A stretch of DNA of 28,175 nucleotides from JAQIBY01 sp964407055 (GTDB lineage: Bacteria; Bacteroidota; Bacteroidia; Bacteroidales; ML635J-15). Location of the stretch: NCBI GenBank assembly GCA_964407055.1, contig CAYOUD010000015.1, positions 1-28,175 on the forward strand, read 5' to 3'. The position numbers and the translations under genes are program-made. The notes under the pieces are model-generated. The model was given only the letters and a program-made list of their open reading frames with translations. It was not told the DNA's origin and did not search any database. This document shows positions 15,862 to 23,049 of this stretch, one piece after another (position 1 is the first letter of the stretch; each line of letters begins with the position of its first letter).

Positions 15862-16524
15862 ATGAAGACTTTAAAAATTAAAGCTGAAAAACGTACCGAG
15901 CTTGGTAAAAAAGCAAATCGTGAATTGAGAAAACTAGATCGTATTCCTGGAGTCCTTTATGGGGGCGAAGAGGTTTTACATTTTCACATGTTCAGAAACG
16001 ATTTGAGACATTTACTCTTTACTCCAGAAGTTTTCTTTGTTGAGTTAGAGCTCGAAGGAAAAACTTACCGTGCAATTAAACAAGAGGCACAGTTTCATCC
16101 GGTAACCGATCTGATTTTACATGTTGATTTTCTTGAAATATTCGCTGGAAAACCCGTTGCAATGCACATTCCACTGAATGTTGTTGGACAATCCGTCGGT
16201 GTGAAAAAAGGTGGTGTGTTAAAACAGGATATGAGATATATCCTTATGAAAGGGATTCCGTCTGTGTTACCTGAAAAAGTAGTAGTTGATATTACTCTAC
16301 TCGACATTGGAGACAGCTTGAAAATTGCTGACCTTGATGTGAAAGATATAGAATTTTTAGTGAGTGAAGATGTCTCTATAATTGGTATTGTTGCTGCTAG
16401 AGGTCTTGCTGAAGAAGAGGAAGAAGATGAAGGAGGCGAAGAAGGTGAAGAAAACGAAGAAGGCGAAGAAGGTGAAGCGTCTGAAGGTGCTGATGCTAAA
16501 GCTTCTGAAGAGAAAGCAGAATAA
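15862..16524 (+). CDS. rplY: Large-subunit ribosomal protein bL25 (Ctc form)
   Basis: The 220 residues form the long, TL5/Ctc-type bL25 that binds 5S rRNA. Residues 1-90 are the L25 domain (LKIKAEKRTELGKKANRELRK with RIPGVLYGG following). Residues about 95-185 are the second beta domain (HVDFLEIFAGKPVAMHIPLNVVGQSVGVKKGG in the family style, quoted as HVDFLEIF and VGQSVGVKKGGVL). From about residue 183 there is a very acidic tail rich in Glu and Gly, with Ala and Lys at the end. Such tails are common in Bacteroidota bL25. The tail's GAA/GAG-rich DNA also reads as a Lys-rich frame in the next register, which makes the pth frame look falsely longer. It is followed by pth after 19 bases. Confidence 0.95.
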   Translation: MKTLKIKAEKRTELGKKANRELRKLDRIPGVLYGGEEVLHFHMFRNDLRHLLFTPEVFFVELELEGKTYRAIKQEAQFHPVTDLILHVDFLEIFAGKPVAMHIPLNVVGQSVGVKKGGVLKQDMRYILMKGIPSVLPEKVVVDITLLDIGDSLKIADLDVKDIEFLVSEDVSIIGIVAARGLAEEEEEDEGGEEGEENEEGEEGEASEGADAKASEEKAE

Positions 16525-16543
16525 TACTAAAAAGAATTGTCTT

Positions 16544-17104
16544 GTGAAGTATTTAATTGTTGGCTTAGGAAATCCCGGACCCGATTACAAAAACACACGA
16601 CATAACATAGGATTTATGGTATTGGATTCCTTAGCTAAGGAATCCAATGCTGTTTTTGAGGATACCCGTTATGCGTGGCGAACCGAAATTAAGCACAAAG
16701 GACGTATTCTGGTGCTTATCAAACCCTCTACTTTTATGAATCGTAGCGGAAATGCCGTGCGATATTGGTTAAATAAAGAAAAGCTGGATGTGGATAAGCT
16801 GCTCGTCGTTTCTGACGATGTGGCTCTGGATTTTGGACGACTGCGTATCCGTGCCAAAGGTGGAAATGCCGGACATAACGGATTGAGAGATATTTTCGAG
16901 GTGCTCGGAACAAATCAGATTCCCAGAATGCGAATTGGCATTGGAAAAGATTTTCCGCAAGGCAGACAAGTAGATTATGTCCTTGGGGAATTAACCGAAG
17001 GCGAAAAAGCCGAATTTAATCTGCAAGTTGACAATTACATTCAAGCAATTAAATCTTTTTCTACCATTGGACTGGAGCGCTCGATGAATTTTTTCAATAA
17101 ATAG
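16544..17104 (+). CDS. pth: Peptidyl-tRNA hydrolase
   Basis: Pth recycles tRNA by cleaving peptidyl-tRNA released from stalled ribosomes. The start is taken as GTG at 16544: it gives VKYLIVGLGNPGPDYKNTRHNIGF, the exact family N terminus, and 186 residues, the family length; an ATG at 16382 is far inside the bL25 gene. Conserved residues visible are Asn10 (GLGNPG), catalytic His20 (TRHNIG), the Asn in the STFMNRSG segment, the Asp in the VVSDDVAL segment and the GGNAGHNGLRDI loop. It lies 19 bases after bL25 and is probably in the same transcript. A weak hairpin with five T (17105-17127) lies between it and psd but is too poor to call a terminator. Confidence 0.95.
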   Translation: MKYLIVGLGNPGPDYKNTRHNIGFMVLDSLAKESNAVFEDTRYAWRTEIKHKGRILVLIKPSTFMNRSGNAVRYWLNKEKLDVDKLLVVSDDVALDFGRLRIRAKGGNAGHNGLRDIFEVLGTNQIPRMRIGIGKDFPQGRQVDYVLGELTEGEKAEFNLQVDNYIQAIKSFSTIGLERSMNFFNK

Positions 17105-17151
17105 GCTGGATATCATTGCAGCTTTTTGTAACTTCGTAAAAAACATCTGCA

Positions 17152-17928
17152 TTGATTAGACACTTCCAAATATTACTTGCAAAGTTTGTCGGATGGCTGG
17201 CATCTGCAAAATTTCCCCAAAAACCATTACGTTGGGCGGTGCGAATATATGTGAAGTATTATCAGATATCGCTTGATGATTTTGACTTTGATGAAAATCG
17301 GTTTTCCTGCTTTGATGATTTTTTTACCCGAAAAATAAAACAAAATGCCAGAGCTTTGGATGACGGGATTATCTCACCTGTCGATGCGACAGTTTATGCC
17401 GCCGGAGAAATTCAAAACGGACAAATTTTACAAATAAAATCTTCAAAAATTGCAGTAGAAAATTTGTTTGATAATGCTGGTATTTCAGCAAAGTATTTTA
17501 TGAGTTTTTATCTCAGTCCTGCTGATTATCACCGGGTTCATGCGCCTGTTGATTTAAAGGTGGTAGGTATAAAGTATATTCCTGGAATGTTTTATTCGGT
17601 GCGTCCGAAAATTGCAAAAAAACGAAAAGTCTTTCTTAAAAATGAACGAGTTGTTTTGGATTGCGAAACTGCTGAGGGAAGCCTTTATCTGGCGATTGTT
17701 GCTGCCCAAAATGTCGGGAAGATTGAACTCAAGCCTTTGGGAGGAAGCTGTCCTCGCGAAAAGAAAATTACTGTTTTTAATAATCCGAAACAAACCGAGT
17801 TTAAAAAAGGAGAGGAGCTGGGAGTGTTTCACCTAGGCTCCTCAGTGGTGTTGCTCACCGGAAACACGATGCTTAAAACATTTGAAAATCATGTTGTGAA
17901 GTTTGGGGAAAGCATAAGTCACAAATAA
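17152..17928 (+). CDS. psd: Phosphatidylserine decarboxylase proenzyme
   Basis: Psd converts phosphatidylserine to phosphatidylethanolamine at the inner membrane. The 258-residue proenzyme starts at TTG 17152; a stop codon in frame at 17137 leaves no ATG option upstream. Motifs are SPVDATVYAAGEI (near residue 80), YLSPADYHRVHAPVD (near 123) and the self-cleavage site LGSS at 228-231 in place of the usual LGST. Gly229-Ser230 should still split to form the pyruvoyl group at Ser230; the change is only in the third position. The arrangement resembles the type I (E. coli-like) enzyme more than the short type of many Bacteroidota. It follows pth by 47 bases. Confidence 0.92.
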   Translation: MIRHFQILLAKFVGWLASAKFPQKPLRWAVRIYVKYYQISLDDFDFDENRFSCFDDFFTRKIKQNARALDDGIISPVDATVYAAGEIQNGQILQIKSSKIAVENLFDNAGISAKYFMSFYLSPADYHRVHAPVDLKVVGIKYIPGMFYSVRPKIAKKRKVFLKNERVVLDCETAEGSLYLAIVAAQNVGKIELKPLGGSCPREKKITVFNNPKQTEFKKGEELGVFHLGSSVVLLTGNTMLKTFENHVVKFGESISHK

Positions 17929-18026
17929 TAAAACGCATCCGGTGCAGCGGTAGCATAGATTGATATATTCCCCAAAAATTAAACTTAGCCGACTTTAGCC
18001 TGAGCGAAAGCTAATGCATAGTCCAA

Positions 18027-18743
18027 TTAAAAGTGTAAATAGAAATTTTTACAAAGCTGTCTGTATTCCGCACTGTAATCATTTCGTTGCAGAATTTCAA
18101 TGCAGGTAATATCTATTTCAACTGATGTTACCGGGCCTTTACTGTAACAAGCAATTATTCGATGGCAAGCTTTTAAAATATTCGGACGAATATAATGCAG
18201 CGCTTTTAATGATAACCCGTTTGTTTTGGCATAATGACTGAGTTGTTGCAGGTTTTCAGTCGGATAAATTAAGCATAATTCTCCGAGTGGGCTCATGTAC
18301 TTTTGTGCAAATTCAAAAATGGCTTTTGCAGGTAAAAATTCTTCGTTTCTGCTTTGCGCACGAATCTCATCCGGTGATTTTTTTGCCTTTTTATAAAATG
18401 GTGGATTACTCAAAATGCAATCAAATTGCTGAGTGCTATGATAATCCTGCAATGCAGTGTGAAAAATCTCAATTCTGTTTGTCCAGGGAGAATTTATGCT
18501 GTTTTCTTTTGCTTGTAAGCAGGCATTAGCATCCACATCAATTCCTGTGATTTTTACATCGGAAAATTTTTGTGCCATCATGAGTGCAAGCAGGCCGGTT
18601 CCGGTTCCGATATCTAAAATATTTTTAGGATTTTTATGACAGGAAATCATGCAGCCGAGTAACACCCCGTCTGTCCCAACTTTCATGCTGGTTTTGTCTT
18701 GTCGGATTCGGAATTGCTTAAAGTCAAAATGCGGTTTTTTCAT
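18027..18743 (-). CDS. trmN6: tRNA1(Val) (adenine37-N6)-methyltransferase
   Basis: This enzyme (TrmN6/YfiC) methylates N6 of A37 in tRNA1(Val) using S-adenosylmethionine. The 238 residues match the family. Seen are FKQFRIRQDKTSMKVGTDGVLLG (residues 8-30, the family opening), the SAM loop ILDIGTGTGLLAL (42-54), acidic residue 69 in TGIDVDANAC and the catalytic NPPF (113-116), which marks N6-adenine or glutamine methyltransferases. The family opening separates it from PrmC and RsmC. The start overlaps the stop of the upstream TIGR02757 gene by 4 bases (ATGA), so the two are coupled. Its 3' end converges with psd across about 100 bases without a clear terminator. Confidence 0.92.
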   Translation of the reverse strand: MKKPHFDFKQFRIRQDKTSMKVGTDGVLLGCMISCHKNPKNILDIGTGTGLLALMMAQKFSDVKITGIDVDANACLQAKENSINSPWTNRIEIFHTALQDYHSTQQFDCILSNPPFYKKAKKSPDEIRAQSRNEEFLPAKAIFEFAQKYMSPLGELCLIYPTENLQQLSHYAKTNGLSLKALHYIRPNILKACHRIIACYSKGPVTSVEIDITCIEILQRNDYSAEYRQLCKNFYLHF

Positions 18744-19468
18744 GCCAGATTATCGCTTAGAAAAAGTGCCAAATCGTATTTCTCCGGATCTTTTGCATCA
18801 AATGCTTTCAGTTGCTCAGTAATTTCGAGGGCTGTGAGTAAATCATTTTGTTTGCGTGTTGTTAGTCCGAAATGCCGGGCTGAATTTGCCGTGTGTACAT
18901 CCAACGGGATAATTAGTTCCGATGCCGGGATGGTTTCCCAAATGCCAAAATCAATGCCTTTTTCATCATGACGTATCATCCAACGCAAAAACATGTTGAG
19001 CCGCTTTGCAGCCGCCTTTTTCCGAACATTCGCAATATGCTTTTCGCTGCGTTTTGCGTGAGGATATTCCAGCAAAGCAGTTCGTAAGTCGAGAATCGGT
19101 TTATCCGCAAAAAAATCTCGTAAACTATGATGTTTCCGATAAAGGTTTTGCAATGATTGCAGCAAAAAATACGTATCCAACCCGTTCATCGTACGGTAGG
19201 TGAAATCATGTGAAAATTGCAGTTGTTTTTCAGTGGCATTCATTAAAAAATCATGTGGATTAGATCCCATTGGATGCAATAAATTATCTGCCGCACGAAT
19301 AATCATGTCCCGTCGCCCCCACGAGAGTAAAGCCGTCAGAAATGCACTCAGCTCGATATCTTCAGTTCGTTGAAACCGATGTGGAATTGATATCGGATCA
19401 AAGGGGATAAAATCCTCAGCATGAATCGTATTCAAGCGTTCATCAAGTATGGCTTTAAGCTTTTGCAT
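18740..19468 (-). CDS. TIGR02757 (DUF2400) family protein
   Basis: The 242-residue product has the run of conserved blocks of the TIGR02757 family: DPISIPHRF, SAFLTALLSWGRRDMI, FTYRTMNGLDTYFLL, RLNMFLRWMIRHDEKGIDFG and the end LDVHTANSARHFGL. The family is distantly related to helix-hairpin-helix DNA glycosylases, which fits a nucleic-acid role, but no activity has been shown to my knowledge. There is no signal peptide. It heads a two-gene unit with trmN6, a pairing that would suit RNA or DNA base handling. No consensus promoter is visible in the 79 bases before the divergent LysE promoter. Confidence 0.87.
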   Translation of the reverse strand: MQKLKAILDERLNTIHAEDFIPFDPISIPHRFQRTEDIELSAFLTALLSWGRRDMIIRAADNLLHPMGSNPHDFLMNATEKQLQFSHDFTYRTMNGLDTYFLLQSLQNLYRKHHSLRDFFADKPILDLRTALLEYPHAKRSEKHIANVRKKAAAKRLNMFLRWMIRHDEKGIDFGIWETIPASELIIPLDVHTANSARHFGLTTRKQNDLLTALEITEQLKAFDAKDPEKYDLALFLSDNLA

Positions 19469-19524
19469 TGCTGCAAGATAGGATGATTTCTAAGTTTTTC
19501 CAATATTTTTTTTCTTTCATCACA

Positions 19525-19555
19525 TTGTTAAGGTTTCTGAAATTCCATAAATTTG
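19525..19555 (+). promoter_or_regulatory. Likely promoter of the LysE-type gene
   Basis: TTG (19525-19527) is followed after 20 bases by TAAATTTG (19548-19555), close to the Bacteroidota TTTG-N19-TAnnTTTG pattern. The predicted start is about 73 bases before the ATG at 19635. Confidence 0.55.
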
Positions 19556-19618
19556 CGAAAAACAGAAATTAATTCTGGTAGGATTTTTGTTTCATTGGGG
19601 AAAATTAATTCTTAGCAC

Positions 19619-19626
19619 TATCTTTG
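19619..19626 (+). promoter_or_regulatory. Second TAnnTTTG match before the LysE-type gene
   Basis: TATCTTTG with TTG at 19595-19597, 21 bases upstream, would start transcription almost at the ATG (19635), giving a nearly leaderless message. It may be an alternative promoter or chance. Confidence 0.3.
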
Positions 19627-19634
19627 GGGTGATT

Positions 19635-20288
19635 ATGGAATGGGTTTTATTTTTGAAAGGCTTGATTGTAGGTGTTGCGGTGTCGGCACCTCTTGGTCCT
19701 ATGGCCATGATGGTGGTTCAGCGGAGTCTAAACAGGGATAGGCGATACGGATTTCTCAGCGGCATTGGAGTGGCTGCTTCTGATACAACTTATGCAGTAA
19801 TTGCGGCGCTTGGATTAAGTGTAATTATAGGCTTTGTTTTGAATCATCAAATGCTGTTTAAACTCATTGGTGCTGCTGTACTTGTGCTCGTCGGGCTGAA
19901 ACTCAGCCTTTCTGATCCGGTTAAAATGAAACGCAGGGCTTTGCGCAGAAAATCAAACAGAAACCCATTGACTGTTATTGGTGAAATGTACCTGATGACT
20001 TTAACAAATCCTGCCAGTTTGTTTCTCTTGGGGGCGGCTTTTGCTGCATTTGGCATTATACGCCATGAAACACCTTTCATCTCAATTGTTGTGTTGTTGC
20101 TTGGTGTTGCTTTGGGGACTTTAACCTGGTGGGTTTTTCTGACTTGGCTTTTAAGTTTACTGAAAAAGCGTATCCGTTTAAGACATTTATTCTGGATTAA
20201 CCGAATTGCAGGGATTGTAATTGTTGTGATTGGTTTGAGTGCTTTATTCAGTGTCTTTTTGGAGGATTTTGTTTTTAGTTTGGGATAA
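19635..20288 (+). CDS. LysE-family amino-acid exporter
   Basis: The start ATG at 19635 (217 residues) is preferred to a TTG at 19587 because MEWVLFLKGLIVGVAVSAPLGP is the normal LysE-family opening. Six hydrophobic segments are visible. The first contains the family motif VSAPLGPMAMMVVQRSLNRDRRYGF in essence (VSAPLGP followed by RSLNRDRR and GFLSGIGVAASD), and another contains LTNPASLFLLGAAFA. Family members export amino acids or homoserine-lactone-like compounds by proton exchange; the substrate here is unknown. A basic cytoplasmic loop (KMKRRALRRKSNRN) lies between segments 3 and 4. It lies 183 bases before the symporter operon, with no clear terminator in between, so read-through is possible. 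Confidence 0.88.
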   Translation: MEWVLFLKGLIVGVAVSAPLGPMAMMVVQRSLNRDRRYGFLSGIGVAASDTTYAVIAALGLSVIIGFVLNHQMLFKLIGAAVLVLVGLKLSLSDPVKMKRRALRRKSNRNPLTVIGEMYLMTLTNPASLFLLGAAFAAFGIIRHETPFISIVVLLLGVALGTLTWWVFLTWLLSLLKKRIRLRHLFWINRIAGIVIVVIGLSALFSVFLEDFVFSLG

Positions 20289-20390
20289 GTTATTTTGAGG
20301 TGTTTTACTCTCTCATGCGGGGTTTATTCTTTATTTATTTCACGCTTTCCACCGCAAATATTCCTTCTCTCGCCATTGCTGATATGTATT

Positions 20391-20471
20391 AATGGCAAGG
20401 GTTTCATAAGTTTTTGAAAGCTTATGACAAGGATTTTTGGATAAAACAGAGATTTTTTAAACCTTGCCGTC
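20391..20471 (+). promoter_or_regulatory. Structured leader abutting the symporter start, possible cis-acting RNA
   Basis: An imperfect 12-bp stem joins ATGGCAAGG-TTT (20392-20404, one bulged G) to AAACCTTGCCGT (20459-20470), ending one base before the ATG at 20472. Inside it CATAAG (20405-20410) pairs with CTTATG (20421-20426). A second copy of the 5' arm, ATGACAAGGATTT (20424-20436), could pair with the same 3' strand, so two exclusive foldings are possible. Each copy also opens a tiny frame: MARVS (20392-20409) and MTRIFG (20424-20444). No known riboswitch class is recognised. Confidence 0.4.
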
Positions 20472-21911
20472 ATGCATTGGATTGATTTAAGCATATTTAT
20501 TTTGTATATGATTGTCATGCTTGGAATTGGCGTGTACTTTCTGAAACGGAATAAATCAACTGATGATTACTATGTTGGCGGACGGAAAATGGGTGCAGGG
20601 CATATTGGTCTCTCCGTGGTTGCCACCGATGTTGGTGGCGGATTCAGCATAGGACTCGGAGGACTTGGTTTTGCAATCGGAATTTCAGGCTCATGGATGC
20701 TATTTACGGGATTATTGGGCGCCTGGCTTTCCGGGGTATTTCTTGTTCCGCTTGCTTATCGGTTAGGATTGAAATATCGATTTCATACCTTCCCTCAGAT
20801 GTTGAATTTCTTTTATGACAAAAGAGTTGCAATGATTGCCGGTATTATTTCAGGTATTGGATATATCGGATTTTCTAGCTCGCAAATTCTGGCAGGAGCA
20901 AAACTCGCTTCTGCCACATTTGTCGATTTGAATTTCAATTATGCCTTAATTCTCATGGGTGTAATTGCCGTTATTTATACCGTGTTGGGAGGATTAAAAG
21001 CTGTGATTTATACAGATACCGTACAGTGGATTATCCTTATTTCCGGTTTAATTTTTATTGGCATTCCCGTGTCAGGTGCTGCAGTCGGTGGATGGACAGA
21101 AATTAAAGCTGTCCTGCCAAAGGAATTTTTACAATTAAATAATTTCGAATGGCAACGTGCTGTTAAATGGTTAGTTACTATCGTCCCGATTTGGTTTGTC
21201 GGAATGACATTATACCAACGGATTTATGCCACTAAAGATGCCAAAACTGCAAAAAAAGCCTGGTTTATTGCCGGTATTTTTGAATATCCATTCATGGCCT
21301 TCATGGGTGTAATTCTCGGAATGTTTGCCAAAGTTGCTTTTGAAAACGGGATGTTTCAGGAATGGGGCTATGCCTTTGGTGAAGAGGTTGATGCTGAAAT
21401 GGGATTGCCCATTTTGCTGAGAAACACATTGCCCGTTGGCTTGATGGGATTAATGATGTCTGCATACTTTTCTGCCATCATGTCAACTGCCGATTCTTGT
21501 CTTATGGCGGCATCAGGAAATCTACTCAGCGATATTGGCTTAAAGCTATTCCCACGAAAATTATCGGATAAGCAGCTTTTGCGAACCTCACAAATTGTAA
21601 CCTTATTCATTGGGGCACTGTCAATTTTTATTGCCCTGAATTTGACTTCTGTGCTCGATCTTATGCTGTATTCCTATGCGTTTATGGTTTCCGGATTATT
21701 TATGCCGGTCTTGGGAGCTCTCGTTCTGAAAAAACCAAAAGTTATTCCAGCAATTGTTTCAATGATTGGCGGTGGAAGTATGACTGTTGTCCTTAGTACA
21801 CTGGAGTCGCTTCCCTGGGATTTGGATGCCAATGTGTTCGGAATTTTATTTTCTGCAATTTGTTATTTCTCACTACATATTATTTTAGGCAAAACAAAAA
21901 AAAATGGATGA
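20472..21911 (+). CDS. Sodium:solute symporter family transporter
   Basis: The 479-residue inner-membrane protein has about 13 hydrophobic segments and the marks of the SSS (LeuT-fold) family: the DDYYVGGRKMGAGHIGLSVVATDVGGG region after the first helix (quoted as YYVGGRKMG and SVVATDVGGG), GGLKAVIYTDTVQWIILISG (signature 1) and the Na+-site helix with SAIMSTADSCLMAASG. The substrate, driven by Na+, cannot be read, but the following two genes, a deacylase-type peptidase and an amino-acid racemase, suggest an N-acyl amino acid, peptide or amino acid. Its last 8 bases overlap the next gene. The start ATG at 20472 directly follows the stem-loop leader. Confidence 0.92.
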   Translation: MHWIDLSIFILYMIVMLGIGVYFLKRNKSTDDYYVGGRKMGAGHIGLSVVATDVGGGFSIGLGGLGFAIGISGSWMLFTGLLGAWLSGVFLVPLAYRLGLKYRFHTFPQMLNFFYDKRVAMIAGIISGIGYIGFSSSQILAGAKLASATFVDLNFNYALILMGVIAVIYTVLGGLKAVIYTDTVQWIILISGLIFIGIPVSGAAVGGWTEIKAVLPKEFLQLNNFEWQRAVKWLVTIVPIWFVGMTLYQRIYATKDAKTAKKAWFIAGIFEYPFMAFMGVILGMFAKVAFENGMFQEWGYAFGEEVDAEMGLPILLRNTLPVGLMGLMMSAYFSAIMSTADSCLMAASGNLLSDIGLKLFPRKLSDKQLLRTSQIVTLFIGALSIFIALNLTSVLDLMLYSYAFMVSGLFMPVLGALVLKKPKVIPAIVSMIGGGSMTVVLSTLESLPWDLDANVFGILFSAICYFSLHIILGKTKKNG

Positions 21912-23043
21912 GCAGTTATTAGAGAAATTAATATCTCTGCGTCAGGAATTACATCGGTATCCTGAAGTTTCCGGACAGGAAAAGCAGACCGCAGAGCGGA
22001 TAAAACGTTTTGTCGCTGAGTATCAACCTGATGAAATTATCGAAGGTATTGGAACCTACGGATTAGCCTTTGTTTTTGACTCTCAAAAGCCGGGTCCCAT
22101 CAGTCTGTTTCGCTCTGAATTGGATGCTTTGCCAATTGAAGAGATTAATAATTTTCCATGGAAATCTGTTATGTCGGGGGCATCCCATAAATGTGGACAT
22201 GACGGGCATATGGTTATGATTGCCGGACTGGCTGATTATTTGCATCACAATCCGCCTAAGCGAGGAAAAGTTATTTTAATGTATCAGCCTGAAGAGGAAA
22301 CCGGAACCGGAGCATTGAAGATTTTGCAAGACAAACGGTTTCGGGATTTATCTCCAGATTATGTTTTTGCTTTGCACAATTTACCGAATGTTCCACTCGG
22401 AGAAATCCGATGTCGTGAAGATGTTTTTGCCGCTGCCTCAGTTGGTATGATTATGCGGATTAAGGGCAAAACATCTCATGCTGCTCAGCCCGAAAAAGGA
22501 ATATCGCCGGCAGGAGCGCTTGCAAAGCTGATTCAAATGATGGAAGGCCTTGTCGGTAAAACGAAACTTTCGGATTTTGCCTTAATCACTCCTGTTTTTG
22601 CTCGCCTTGGTGAAAAAGCCTTCGGAACAACGCCCGGATATGCTGAATTAATGGCAACTATCAGGTCTTATCGAAATGTTGATTTGGATACACTGAAAAA
22701 ATCAACAAGCGCTAATGCAGATGAAATTGCAAAATCTTACGGATTATCAATAGAGTTTGAATGGGTCGAAGCGTTTTCTGCATCAGTCAATCATAAAAAA
22801 GCTGTGGGCATGATAAAGACTGCTGCTCAGAAAAACAAACTGAAATATCAGCATATTCCTGAGCCAAATCGTTGGAGCGAAGATTTTGGATATTTTTTAG
22901 ATGAGTATCCCGGTGCAATTTTTGGTTTGGGTGCCGGGTTAGATATGCCGGAGTTACATAACCCCGATTATGATTTTCCAGAAAGGCTTATTCCGAAAGG
23001 AGTTCATGTTTTTCAATCAATCATCCAACAAATTAATCAATAA
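21904..23043 (+). CDS. M20-family amidohydrolase (N-acyl-amino-acid deacylase type)
   Basis: The 379-residue cytoplasmic enzyme belongs to the M20D/HipO-like amidohydrolases. It begins ISLRQELHRYPEVSGQE in the family style, has the metal motif HKCGHDGH (95-102; binuclear Zn/Mn site using Cys97 and His99), the catalytic/metal YQPEEETGTGA (Glu131-132), HNLPNVPLG and, in the lid domain, SHAAQPEKGISP. A late His in LHNPDYDFPE completes the metal set. Members cleave N-acyl amino acids, indole-acetyl or hippurate-like amides or small dipeptides. The 8-base overlap with the symporter and the 6-base gap to the racemase gene support a shared catabolic operon. The substrate is not determined. Confidence 0.92.
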   Translation: MDEQLLEKLISLRQELHRYPEVSGQEKQTAERIKRFVAEYQPDEIIEGIGTYGLAFVFDSQKPGPISLFRSELDALPIEEINNFPWKSVMSGASHKCGHDGHMVMIAGLADYLHHNPPKRGKVILMYQPEEETGTGALKILQDKRFRDLSPDYVFALHNLPNVPLGEIRCREDVFAAASVGMIMRIKGKTSHAAQPEKGISPAGALAKLIQMMEGLVGKTKLSDFALITPVFARLGEKAFGTTPGYAELMATIRSYRNVDLDTLKKSTSANADEIAKSYGLSIEFEWVEAFSASVNHKKAVGMIKTAAQKNKLKYQHIPEPNRWSEDFGYFLDEYPGAIFGLGAGLDMPELHNPDYDFPERLIPKGVHVFQSIIQQINQ

Positions 23044-23049
23044 TCGCTC

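Noticed and set aside
16382..16543. Lys-rich N-terminal extension of the pth frame
   Set aside because: It is the next-register reading of the GAA/GAG-rich acidic tail of bL25. The family N terminus starts at GTG 16544.
17105..17127. Possible terminator after pth (GCTG..CAGC then five T)
   Set aside because: The stem has only four sure base pairs, and psd follows closely on the same strand.
17940..17960. tRNA-like D-arm string GGTGCAGCGGTAGCATAG
   Set aside because: No matching acceptor stem, anticodon arm or T arm follows, so it is at most a remnant or chance.
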